From the NCBI GenBank assembly GCA_009760855.2, contig WPIO01000072.1, forward strand, positions 542,501 through 606,500: a DNA stretch of 64,000 bases. The letters are read 5' to 3'. This document shows, piece by piece, positions 1-64,000 of the stretch. How positions within the stretch are numbered: position 1 is the stretch's first letter; every line of letters starts with the position of its first letter. This DNA comes from Cristatella mucedo (Eukaryota; Bryozoa; Phylactolaemata; Cristatellidae). The translations under genes were made by a program, and so were the position numbers. The notes beneath the pieces were generated by a model, which searched no databases, was not told where the DNA came from, and worked only from the letters and a program-made list of their open reading frames with translations.

Positions 1-1393
1 TGCTTAGCAAGCGTTCGATTGGGACCAGATTCCGTGCTGCATTACACTTGCAAGCAAGACTAAGGCAGCATGGAATGCCAGATGCAAAAACGCCATTGCA
101 GCATTCGGTTCGATCCTGCAGCAGCAGAATCGCAATGACATCTGCATGCCTTATGGGCAACTGACTATACCGCAGGCAATGGTTACGATTGTGGCTTCAG
201 TAGCATACATATGATAGCATCACTGGCACACTGGCAGCAGCGACCGCCAAGTTGGCAGCCGCAGCAGCAAATGCAGCAAAGGTAGCACTAGCAACCAGCA
301 GGAGCTGGTAATAGCATCAGCCTGCTTGCATCCATCGAAAGCTTTTCAATTGATAATTGTTGTCTTACCTGTTTCAGTGTCACAGCATTAGCAAACAGCT
401 GTGGTGTGCTATCTTCCTACCACTGGGTTGACAGGATGACTTTTTTATACAGGCAAATACAGATTAGGAAGCCTTTCAACAATCAGAGGCATGTCACTAG
501 CAGAAGAGATGCAAAGCTCACTATGTATGTAACCCTTGTTTTGAGCTCTGACTACATAAACTGTCTTAGCAGCGCTCAAACCCAAGGACTTGCAACTATA
601 GCAAGCATTACACTGTCCTTAAGATAGCCTATGGAACATGGTCGGGATACTAAAGCATTGTTAAAATCGGCAAGATCTTGTCAAGTGGCATAGCTGTAAG
701 CTCTGCTTATCTGCTGTGCACGGGTTTTACAAAATGACCCGACAACTTTAGTTGTCAAAAGAAATTATTGGATTCTGGATCCACAAAGCATCCAGTTTGA
801 GCCCTAGTGGCAGTAAGACTTTTCACTGGTCGATCGAAAGCAGAGCTTCACCCAGGACTGAGGTTAGGAGCCCCCAAAGAGTGAGGGACTGGCCAGAATT
901 AATTATGAAAGTGCTGGAGGGGCTTTCCTGCTGGCAAGCTGCCCAGCACCCCTCCAGATCAGTGCATGATGTTCCAGGGCCAACTGGGCTCTTCCCCTTT
1001 GGGACTCCTTAGGATTGACACCTTTTGCAATCAGGCGATTAGCAGAGCCTGCAAAAAGCTAGATGGCAGCCCGGAGGTCGTCCAAAAGCTGGCCTCACCG
1101 GGCAACGAGGTTGTTGCACCAACAGGTCTGCTCCAGTGAGCAAGGTCATACCAGTTATTGCTTTACGTCGTATGTTTTGTTTCAGACGATCGTCCTGCTG
1201 CATGAAAAGCTCAATATGGCCACCAGATCCCTATACTGTGTAGAAATTTAGGTGCACTTCAATGCTGCTACTAGAACAAATTTAATGCTTGGATCAGCAG
1301 CTCATGCAAGTCAAAATTTCCATTCTGACCTTCAAGCTCTGTAAGGTTGTTCACCTTGATGAACTGGTCTCATCTGCCCTTTATTTGCTTAGC
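1..1393. other. No recognisable gene
   Basis: Only short, unconserved open frames. Repeated AGCAG/GCAGC motifs near 110-300 give low-complexity sequence. Nothing else seen. Confidence 0.5.
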
Positions 1394-1493
1394 GACTGTT
1401 CGTGACATATAGTGACTGTTCGTGACATATAGTGACTGTTCGTGACATATAGTGACTGTTCGTGACATATAGTGACTGTTCGTGACGTATAGA
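1394..1493. repeat. 20-bp tandem repeat, 5 copies
   Basis: The unit gactgttcgtgacatatagt is repeated five times head to tail (starts 1,394, 1,414, 1,434, 1,454, 1,474). The first four units are identical apart from edges; the fifth has one change (acg for aca) and a diverged end. Confidence 0.95.
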
Positions 1494-4400
1494 GCTTAGA
1501 GACATGACATATAGGTTTGCTTTGGCAGATCAATGTAGTTTGTTTCGATCATCTAAGCTTATTTTAAGAAATTTTAAGCTAAAATTTCCAAGGTAATCAA
1601 TATAGATCACGAGTGCTCTACGATTGGTTAGCCGGTGAGTTCCCGGATTACCGAATGACCGACTGTGTCAACAGTCCTCGAATAAAGCTATTAGACATCA
1701 ATCGACCGTCGATGTGAGTGCCTGGCTCCATAATAAGGGCCTAGCGAGCAATTTTGTTGGGTCAATCACTGCCGGCTTCTATCCTTCTGCAGCTCGCCAG
1801 ACTAAAAAGGGCCATGGAAGGTCGGCCAGGCAAGAAGACATGAAAAGTCGACGTCAGGACACTGAAGTAAACCTTCAGAAATCGCCTAGTCTTAAACGTA
1901 AACCCCCCCAAAAAAAGTGACCACCCAACTATTGGCACTGCACTTCTAAGATGCAGCGACTGACAACGGACATAATCTAATGACTGGGCCAGCAAATAGG
2001 TTTACCTCATGGTCACTATACTCACAATCTTAAGCTGGACAGAAGAGGCAAACCTCACTCAGTTTTTGCTGGTGGCTGAGTTGTCGTTCATTCATTCATT
2101 CAGCTTCGTCAAAAGATGAGCTTGAGCTCGTAGACTCCAAGTCAAAGCTCAGACAAGTCGCGTGCATGGCAGCACGGTCATTCGGCCAGACTGCCTGGTC
2201 TGGCGGCTGCACATACCGACACTCGTCTATAAGTAGCAAAAAGGCTCTTGCAGAAGCTACGGTTCAAAGCAGCAGCAGCAGCAAATGGTAATTATATCTA
2301 GTTGTGCTAGCCATCGTCCAGGCACTGGTGTGGCAAGCAGTTGCTGTCATTTATAAGCAGCGGTCGAGACTGCTATCTTTGCCCGAAGCCTCTGTCTGGG
2401 TGGGTGGGGGTGCTGTTTGGCAGAAGGAGGCTGGAGGATCACGGCAAGAGCGGCTGCACCAATGCACCGACTGCAGGCGCGTCGTGTTTCACACAGCAAA
2501 ACTCTTTGCCAAGCACAGGTGCCAAGGCTTTAGTCATGCTGCAACGAGCCACGGTAAATGCTTCCCGCGAGGCTCTCTGAAGGCTGCTGCTTGTGCCCAC
2601 CCCTAGCTCAGCTAGCCACAGAAGCAGCATTTCTGGTTATTGCTGTGGAGGTGCAGTTGTAATTGCCAGCTGTTGCAAATAGCAGCTGCAGCATGCATAG
2701 CTCCGAATCTCCCGGCATCTAAACGTTCAGGTTGAGAAATTTAAAATGCAGTTTTAGTTATAATAAAGAACACAACCTGTGCTTGCTTCTTGTGAAGTTA
2801 TGATCTGTTAGGTCCTGTTATGATCGCTGATTACTTATGCTTGCCAGGGAGGAAAGTCTGTGAACAGAATTGAATGGGCAAAATTTTCTTTTGGCTCACT
2901 AATGGTGGGATGCCGGCTGAAGCTGGACGGTACACCCTTGTACCACCCACGTATCCTTTAGCTGCCTTTAGGGCCTTCCTCACCCACCCCATTCCCCAGT
3001 TGCACTGCACTCTGGGCGCAAAAGGTGTGCCTGCTACCGACAGAGTCTTGAACTCTCCAAAGGCCCATTAGATCTTAAAGCAGATATTAGCACTGATTGC
3101 TAGCAGCCGGACTTAGTATCTATCGTTGATCTCCCTGTGCAGCCAGTGCAGTGTTACAATGAAGCATGCAAGCAAGCAGCTACGGTGACCTGGTGGCTGG
3201 CCAGTGAATTATCTGGGTGTGCAGCCATCAACTATGCTGTGCCCGAATCGAGTGAGACTGAGCATATCTAGCATGCCTAAGGGGGTCACATCAGGAAGCG
3301 CCTCAGGCAAGACCAGTGCGTTCAATTTCCTCTCCCCAGTAATTGCCAATCGTGCAAGAGCATCAGGCTCGATTAGGAACAAGACGACGATCGTTGGCGA
3401 TGCTGGGTTGAAGTTGCTAGTCGATCGTGATGATTAATACAAGGCAATTGTGCGAATCGGTACAGTGTCAGGTGCTGCTGCTGCTGCCTCGGCAGCTGCT
3501 GCTTGCTTGAGGTGACCTCCGGAAGGGTTGACCCACTTTTTTTTGGAAAAATTTGCAGCTGACTTGAAGCAGAAGACTCAAGAAGCTGTTCAGGCTAGTC
3601 GTGTAATTTGTGCTGACCGAGCATTGAGTAGCTGACAATCTGCGCAAGACTTGCCATCGCCGGATACCAAACACTGCCGCACGAGCCTCGGGGCAGGCCT
3701 GAAGAACACAGCTGGACGAATTTTCAACGAACGATTCTATTGAGAAAGAGCTATTAGAATTCTGTCGGCATGGCAGTTTTTTGTTGAGTACTGGCTTTGC
3801 ATGGATATTTAATGCAAACAAAACAAATTAAGTAAGTGTGATTCTTTTCTAGGACTTCGGGAATATGTAAAGTGCCTAGAAACAGACTAAGTTCTCTGAG
3901 GGTGCTATACCAATGCATTATTATTAGTTTTATTACTATAAGAAAAAACATTGCTATTCAGAATCGTCAACCAACAGTCATCCAGCCTTGGTATGACCGA
4001 TATAGCTAAACCGGACACTCCTTGCTTAGCCAAGGCGTTTGATAAAGTGGATAAGTTGGTATAAATCTCACATCAGGTTGGGAGGTCGTGAATCAACACC
4101 GTCGGACTAGTCGATATATTATTCATTGTTTGTACCGTAATGACATACCTTTGGGGTGCTTGGCGCTTAATACATCTGGCTAGTGATTCGGCCCTGATAC
4201 TTATGTATTCCTGGTTGAAAGAGAAGGCTTATGATAAGGTAATGACTAGGGAATTATGGCTTCCTTGTGGTCGTACTGTGGGTGCCAATAAGAAAACTGT
4301 TGCTAACACCTAGCTTAATGCATTCCCGTCAAGCACTTCAGTTTAGTGTCTTGCTGCCTGTAGCAATCAAGTGATCAAATCCCATCTCACTGAGAAAATG

Positions 4401-5172
4401 ATGACATTTAGATGCTCTCTATGCTTAGCTATCCATTGCTTCGGGATTGGTAAATATGTTGCTTTATACCAGAGTGATTGTGACCTTATAATGTACATGA
4501 AATAATTAGTTTTTGGTGTGTTAGTTAGGCATCGTGCAGTGCTTTGCTGAATCTGTAACATCAACAAATGCTGGAGCCTCTCCAAATCGAGTTAAATTTC
4601 TCAATTTTTACCTAGTCTCATTTTCATGTAAGCAAAACCAATACCGTCTCCATTTCTGGGAAGGCTTCACATTTGCTACATTGAGCACCTTACTGCCGTG
4701 CAACCACTTGGTTGATCGTGGTAGGTCGGTGATGACAGCTTTGACAGGAAGTGGAAATCTCCAACCAATAGCTCACATTGGCTGACAGCAAGCAGCAGTA
4801 GCAAGAGGGACTGCCACCCCCTTAAGCCAGGTGGAAGGGGCCTGCTGCCAGTTATGATAACCTGGTCCAAGAAAGGCCCATGTCCAGAAAAGGTCAAGGT
4901 TAAGGAGAGCTCAAGCCTCCTCTGGTAGTCAGCTCCCAATAACGACAGGATTCTTGGCTGCACCAGCTGCCGACAGCTGTTCTTTTGCTGCAAATGTTTC
5001 AAAACATCCACATATCAAAATAAGTTGGCACATGTAGTGTACATGCAGCAAGCACCAATTGTAAGCTCTGCAAGGTCCTGAACTACCGTAGGCTAGCTTT
5101 GGTGCCCCGAGAGCTACCAGAGCTGCTTGCCTGCCAAATCCTCCATCTCAGCTTGTCACACACTTTCTCTTG
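1494..5172. other. Intergenic sequence, mostly unassigned
   Basis: No conserved coding sequence. A LINE/SINE-type 3' tail lies near 3,855-3,945 (listed separately). Short open frames here have no family resemblance. Confidence 0.5.
3855..3945 (+). mobile_element. Retroposon 3' tail fragment
   Basis: Reads atgtaaagtgcctagaaac...ctaagttctctgagggtgct, then an A/T-rich TTATTATT stretch. It matches the 3' ends of LINE copies at 33.9 and 59.4 kb. Confidence 0.6.
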
Positions 5173-5174
5173 AA

Positions 5175-5205
<31 letters not shown>

Positions 5206-5229
5206 AAGAGATGAGAGAGAGAGAGAGAG
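5173..5229. repeat. (GA)n microsatellite
   Basis: About 57 bases of GA with two A-rich interruptions. Confidence 0.9.
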
Positions 5230-6940
5230 CTGAGTGCAGGTACTGCACTGGTGAGGGCAAACTCGCTTAGGAAACTTTGACAGCTGGTGTATTTGGCTGC
5301 TGGCCAACCCAGAGGCACTATCTCGAGTGTTTGCCGTACTTGCTTGCTGGCAAGAGCGAACCACAGGCATCGGGTGATCAAAACGGTTGAAAAAGGCAAA
5401 GTGAAGAATGAATGAATGAAGAAATAAATGAGATTTCATGAGATACTTCTTGCATTTCTTGCCACCGGTGTTTATTGGCAGAGTTTCGTGGATTACTCTA
5501 GTTATGCACGCCGAGCACTACATTCTGAGGTCTTTAAAATAGCACCATTACATAACTGGTGATAGAATTTACAGAGCCCGAGTCATGAGCTAGCCTTAGC
5601 CTAGAAAAATGGCCACGTGCTGATATTTCTGGTGGGAATGTCATGTCATAGCTGCCTAAGAGTGTGTATTGTGCCCTTGTGGTGAACTAACGGTGTGATT
5701 TGTCACAGCTGATCTCCTTGTATCTTTTCAAACATGCTTCATTCGAGTAAGTAAGCTTCCTATGAGGATATGGCTGTGGGATACAGACTCCACTGATTTG
5801 TGTGTGCTTCTAAAACCACAAAGTAGCTGGTTTTACCTGCTTGGCAGTGCAGCAGAGAAGCAATGCAGTGCTCTAAGCAGGAAAATCGCTTTGCATTGGG
5901 CATTGGGTGGCACGAGTCAGGGTGGGCTGCATGGCCTGAACAAGCCCTCCCTCGGCATGTGCTGCGAAAGGCTCTCGGAAAGTAATGATCTCGATTACCT
6001 GGGAACGACCGAGACACTAGACCTAGGCGACCGGTCGTGATCGACCAGAGTGGCATCGAGTCATCTGCCTCGTGAATCAAATCTAGGCAAGGTATCCATT
6101 CCCAGCATCCCGGAGGCACAATCCTGCCCACTTAGCTGCAGATGCAGGACATGTAGCTGTCGGTCCTGCTGGCCACAGTTGCTGAGCTGGTGGCTTGGTT
6201 GCCTGCCTTACGGTATGAGTCAAGCCGTGATTAACTATTGACTTTATGTATGCTAAATAGTTAATTGCCGGGTCGACTTGCTATGCAAATTCGTTCGGAA
6301 AGACCACCTGGCTCTATCATGAGACTGCCCATTCAGTGTTGTAGCATCTGCAGCACTAACAGCAGTGGTCGGTGTGGTTGGGTTCAACCACTGTGTATCA
6401 GGTCACCACCCATCGTCAACTTTTCCAGTGCTTCTCCAAGACCGGCCTACTGGTTGGCTGGAAGAGCTTACCCGGGTTTAAACTTCTCTCTTTTTGCCTC
6501 TGATTCATTCATCCGGTTGGCTAGCTATCTTAAGATAGTGTGGGCAGTCGATGCACTGCACTAGACTGTACAGGAAGACTGCATTCGATATGCCTAGGCC
6601 ACAGGAATACTCTACAATAGCAAGGGTTGCTGCCTTAAAACCCTGGTTGGCTTCTACCACAACTTCTGGCCTCAAGTAGGATTCCGAGATGAAGAAATAT
6701 ATATCCTTAATGGGCACACCAATCGTGGCTGTCGTACCCATCCTTTGACGATACTTGCCTCAAATTAGTTTTCGGGTCAAAGCTTCCTAACACGACTATG
6801 CCGATGATGGTGACCCACAGCAAAGGGACAAAAGCAGTGTGGCAAGGAAAAACTGCCTGGATCATGAAAGATTCTCTTATTTTTATGAGATTTGGAATTC
6901 GTGTAGCCATGAGTCGACCTGCCATGAAGATGGTTCTGCC
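5230..6940. other. Intergenic sequence, nothing recognised
   Basis: Open frames up to 123 codons on either strand have no recognisable domain. Confidence 0.5.
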
Positions 6941-7246
6941 CTCGCCCTCTCATCTTCCCCTCCCTCTCCTCTCTCCCTTCCTCTCCTACTCCTCCCTCTC
7001 TTTCCCTTCCATCTCCTCTGCCCTCCCTTTCTTCTCCCCTTTCTCTCTCCTCTCCCCCTTCCTCCCCTGTCCCCTCCCTGTCCCCTCCCTCTCATTTGCC
7101 CTCCCTCATCTACTCCTTCCTCTGCTCCCCTTTCATCTTCTCCTTTCCCCTTCCCTCCCTCTGCCATGCCTCTCCTTTCCCCTTCCCTTGCCCCACCATC
7201 TCCCTCTGCCATGCCTCTCTCTCTCTCTCTCTCTTTTTTCTCATCG
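6941..7246. repeat. About 300-bp almost pure pyrimidine tract (+ strand)
   Basis: Irregular C/T runs (ccctctc, tcccctt types) interrupted by few purines. Open frames through it are artefacts of composition. Confidence 0.9.
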
Positions 7247-7689
7247 TCTTCCTCCCTGGATTACCAACAACAGATTCCCAGAAAGTGATTAGCATTTCCC
7301 TTAAAATAGCAACTCAAGATAGTGGTAATTTTGCTGTCTCTACTATAACAACAGTGAGCATGACCTCTTGTGCATGCACTACTGACTGAACACTGGTGAG
7401 AGACAATTCAGAGCAACAAAGTCTTGGCTGTTTGAGGGGCTGCCAACCCGGACGAAAGCAAGTTGTAGAGAGGCACTCATCTGTGGCCACACAGATGCAC
7501 TTCGGCGAGCTCTAAGCATCGTGCAGTGTGATGCAATGCCTCAGGCTGCCACGACATCGATGTAACCACTCTGTCGTATTATTTCAAAAGGCAGGCGTTA
7601 CTTGGCTACAGCTAAGACTAGCAAGATTCTGCATATTTTTAAGCATGCTTTATCCTGGAGGGAGGGGCGGTCGGGCAGGAGATGAGGAG

Positions 7690-50436
<42,747 letters not shown>

Positions 50437-52141
50437 GCGCACCTGTCGAGCACGCGAGCGAGAAGCTTAGGAAATCCGCCCCTCCTCGCGGCCTTGAGCC
50501 CTCACTCGAGGCGGCTGCTCCGAGCAGCGCTGCACTGCGCTGCCTCTTTCGGATCGGTCGGCGTTGCACATCTCGAGCACCGATCATCTCGAGCTCCTCG
50601 AGGGCGGAGGCCACGACCTCTACGGCTCCACGGGGTGGTCAAAGAGTGCGCACGGGTGCGACGTTACCTCCTCCTCCGCCGGCGCTCTTCCCAGGCTCTG
50701 GCGGTCGGCACCGTTGCAGGCGCTGCGGCGGCGACGGATCGATGCAGCAGCAGCAGCACAAGTCTCTCCACGGTTCGCCGGCGCTGTCAAAGAGGCCTGC
50801 GACCACGGTTGGTTCTTCCGGTCAATCGCAATCGTGGACACGGCGAAAAGACTAGGGAAGAGGGGCTGCACGAACGCACCCCCGGCTGCTGCTACTGGAT
50901 GCAGCAGCCGGCTTGAGCCTGCCACGTGGTGCGAAGATGCCCTTCAGGCATGATGCTGGCTCAGGACAGTCTACGAGAGAGCGATGCTCTAGGGGGGTAC
51001 TGGAGATCTGCTGGTGGACCGGTGCAGTCCATCTGTGGCATTGTACAACTACCACGGCCAAGGCTGCGGTGGCTCGGTCTGCCGTACGACTAGCGCTGAA
51101 TGGCTAACAGCTTCAGAGCCAGCTTTCTCAAGCGGCGGCCTAGCGTAACGTGAGTGCATTTAAGTCTCAGCAAGGACTGCGCCACGAAACCTTCGGCGCG
51201 TTGCTGCAAGCGCCGATGCTCGCTCGGTCTCCAATAGTCATTCGCCATGCTTGGCAGCATTTTGCTAGATGTTTTACTGGCAAGCGCCGCTCACGAGGTG
51301 GCGGCTCAATCCGATTGGTAACAGACATTCCAGATTTGTTCGACTTTTTAAATGGCTTGGCAATAAAGTGCGGCGAGCCTCTTGCACACCGCATCCCTTG
51401 ATCCCAGTTGACAGTTGACCGCTACTCCCATTTCTGCCCAGCAGGCCTTCCTTCGTTTGTCAAGTTGTCTGAGGCGCAAACCTTCGGGGTACGTCTTGAG
51501 TGATTGACTGGCTTTCTGTCGCGCCTCGTTAAACCTGGCATGTCAGCGGTTCTCAGCTAATTTCGTCACAACGTTTTGCAGAGGCCTCTTTCTACAGTTC
51601 AAACAAGTTTCTCTTCATAACGTCTCTTCTTAACTTGCAGAGGAGAATTGGAATTTGGTGCCAAAATGTGCGAGCTTGGTAATTTAATTTTAGCCTGCAA
51701 ACGTCATTTGCTATGCAGCTTCTATGCTAAGCCGTTATTTTGAAAAGCAACTGTAAGGCCCACATGCTGTAGTGCACGGCACAGCATCCATCGCCTGCGC
51801 AGCCCATTCTCGTGGCCTTGTAATAAGTTCTGGACGCTTACGTTTTACGTAGGACTCTAATCAGCCGATCCTACTTGGATGCACCAATGACGTGAGCAGT
51901 AGATGTAAGTCTTCTTGTAGACTGCATGGCCGTCAATTCGACAGGCAGTAGCACATTGTACAAGCCCCCTCTAAACAGTGTGCTTGACGATTTCGAAGAC
52001 TTTCAACACCTCTCCTTGACCAGAAGATACCAAGCTCTGCCATCTTGATCCAGTAGCTTGACTGATTTTGCAGACAGATATTGCATCCAGGCTAGTAACA
52101 GCATCGGTTGGCATCCTGCGCACGCAGACCCATACACACAC
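50437..52141. other. PPP4R4 3' flank; GC-rich to about 51.1 kb
   Basis: Holds the possible alternative C-terminal coding segment (50,528-50,855) and the candidate poly(A) signal at 51,362. The remainder is unassigned. Confidence 0.5.
51362..51367 (+). promoter_or_regulatory. Candidate PPP4R4 poly(A) signal
   Basis: AATAAA about 930 bases after the PPP4R4 stop, on its strand, the first such hexamer I noticed there. Placement is the only support. Confidence 0.35.
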
Positions 52142-52230
52142 CCTGGTTTGGTCAAGGTGCTCACCTTTACGACCGAGGTCGGTGGCTAGAGCCCTTCAGT
52201 TCTCTTAGGGAGCTACACAAATGAATTGCT
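52142..52230 (+). mobile_element. tRNA-derived SINE fragment
   Basis: tggtttggtcaaggtgctca ... tttacgaccgaggtcggtgg; truncated before the usual body. Confidence 0.55.
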
Positions 52231-52242
52231 ACACACGTACAT

Positions 52243-52247
<5 letters not shown>

Positions 52248-52289
<42 letters not shown>

Positions 52290-52307
52290 AACACACACAC
52301 ACACACC
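52248..52307. repeat. (CA)n microsatellite
   Basis: About 60 bases with two AAA breaks. Confidence 0.95.
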
Positions 52308-52491
52308 AGCTGAAAACTAAATCACTTACAAGGGACTAATTTGATCCAAGAGTCGTGACGGGCTGTCTTCAGTTGCCGCTTGATGTACAAACTATACAAA
52401 GTTTCGTCTCGGTTTGCTTTCCAGCAATCCTCTGCCACGATCGAGCTCGTAACGACCGACGCCCCTTCTGCTGATGCTGCAGATATTGATG

Positions 52492-52497
52492 TTTATT
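52492..52497 (-). promoter_or_regulatory. Candidate HYLS1 poly(A) signal
   Basis: TTTATT on the + strand reads AATAAA on the HYLS1 strand, about 480 bases past its stop. With the + strand signal near 51.36 kb it would leave roughly 1.1 kb between the two convergent transcripts. Confidence 0.35.
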
Positions 52498-52972
52498 GGG
52501 TCATTTGCTCAACACAGTGGCTACATCAGAGCACTACGCAGGAACACACGACGTTACAGTAGTCGCTGCGCTACAGAGCGAGCCGATGCTGCAGCTGGCG
52601 CCCGCAGGAGCTTTGCCTGTGCCCGGCCACGAGGTGGCACGCTGCTTGCTGCCTTCCACGAGGCAAGCACTTGCCTCCAAAACGGGCGGCACGCAAGCCG
52701 AGCTGCCCGGCAGGCTACCAAGGGGTGGGACACACGGCAGGTAGGCCCACATTGCTGCCCGCACCACTTGGGGCGGCTTGAGCACACAGGAAGAGTGACG
52801 CTGGGTGCCACCTCGCACAAGTAGTCTTCTGCTCGGCTGCCTTAGCCAATGGCAGGCAGCAACAGGAGTGCCGGTGGCAGCAGCTTGATGCGTTGGCCGC
52901 CTGCGCCTGCACCGTGGCAGGCCTAGGACTGGAAACTGTGGCAGCAGAGAAGGGCGCACGCACCCGGCACAC

Positions 52973-63180
<10,208 letters not shown>

Positions 63181-64000
63181 CTGCTCAAAGGAAACAAAAC
63201 AGTTGACCAATCACTTGACAACGACGACGCAATGGCGCCCACAGCACGGAAAAGCGCCAGCAGACCACGCGTGCGGGAATTATCCCCACCTGCCTCAACC
63301 TATGCTGGGAGAGCAGCAGATAGCCTCTGGTCGAAGACCACAACGGACAGACACTCGGGGCGGCAGCTTGGCGTGCCCAGGCACCTAAATGCGCACACGT
63401 GCATTCAGGCAGAGCATCGTGGTACAGCGAGCTCACTAGTGGAAATTTAAAGCCAAAGGCCTATGCTGGTGTTGACCACATCAGAACGACAGCATCAACA
63501 GATCAATCGATCAAGCACTTGGGATAAACAAGAGGTTCAGGATCGCTACCCGCTCGACGTGCAACTGCCCCACCCCCACTCGGTCCCATGGCAAACCGCC
63601 CTCGGTTGATGTGCCTTTTCAAACGAATAATTGCTTCAGCTACGAGGGTCGGCCAACGGTTCTGTCAGCTGTGCCAAGCTACCAATGTCTCACAATACGA
63701 ATCGGGCTATCACCTGCTGCACAGCTCAGCTTGCACAGTTGCATGCTACAGGAAAACATGTGACAAAACAGAGAGCTGTAACACTCGACAGAACTTGCCA
63801 GCAGGCAAGTCTCAGTGCTTGCGGTCAGTGGGAAAACACTCCTACATCAGAAACCATTTTTTTGGAGAATTATTGTCATTTTACAACCTATGCCGAGGCA
63901 TTAAATTAAAGATCATTCGCTGCTTTCAAACGTTGTCTATCTACCCGAGGCAGAAACACGAGTATCATGCATGCAAGCCACTCCAGCTGGACGAGTTCCA
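63181..64000. other. Upstream of the first visible HYLS1 exon
   Basis: No exon ending in phase 1 with HYLS1 N-terminal similarity was found on the - strand. Probably intron or 5' flank. Confidence 0.45.

Noticed and set aside
1394-1493. CRISPR-like array
   Set aside because: Units are directly adjacent with no spacers, in a eukaryotic genome.
6798-7389. Overlapping open frames of 97-164 codons
   Set aside because: They arise from the pyrimidine tract; Ser/Pro/Leu runs with no domain.

Overview
This is animal nuclear DNA, not prokaryotic. Its only conserved coding sequence is in short exons with matched GT/AG splice phases, separated by introns of hundreds to thousands of bases. The rest is packed with dinucleotide microsatellites, tRNA-derived SINEs, degraded non-LTR retrotransposons and DNA transposons. 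The presence of HYLS1 (a centriole/cilium protein) and PPP4R4 fits a ciliated metazoan. I cannot name the phylum; an invertebrate such as a lophotrochozoan is only a guess from the SSR- and SINE-rich texture.

Two genes lie tail to tail. On the + strand, about 9.1-50.4 kb, is a homologue of protein phosphatase 4 regulatory subunit 4 (PPP4R4). I could place 18 phase-consistent exons from 13,502 to the stop at 50,436 (861 residues), plus a weaker candidate first coding exon at 9,132-9,232. One short exon between them was not found. On the - strand, from 63,180 down to 52,973, are five phase-consistent exons of a HYLS1 homologue. The N-terminus is not seen and probably lies beyond the window edge. 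The two stop codons are about 2.5 kb apart, with candidate poly(A) signals near 51.36 kb (+) and 52.49 kb (-).

Layout: 0-9.1 kb, no recognisable gene, with a 20-bp tandem repeat, a 300-bp pyrimidine tract and a (TG)n(GA)n block. 9.1-50.4 kb, PPP4R4, with introns holding SINEs, LINE pieces and many (CT)n, (CA)n and (TA)n arrays. The intron at 42.1-45.5 kb contains a complete-ended but decayed pogo/Tigger-type transposon (42,383-44,595, TA target duplications). Nested in it is a 95-bp hAT-type MITE with perfect 14-bp inverted ends and an 8-bp target duplication. 50.4-52.9 kb, GC-rich 3' flank and intergenic spacer. 53.0-63.2 kb, HYLS1, whose introns carry a Tc1-like relic, a (TA)n-cored inverted repeat, SINEs and several CR1/L2-like LINE copies. 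Beyond 63.2 kb nothing is recognised.

The most interesting non-coding signal is a shared 3' tail (roughly gtgaagcgcct..gagatt..gttctctgagagcgc). It occurs at the ends of the LINE copies and of one SINE family, as expected if the SINE borrows the LINE reverse transcriptase. Several long microsatellites lie inside or directly beside such tails. I saw no evidence of an unknown multi-gene system.
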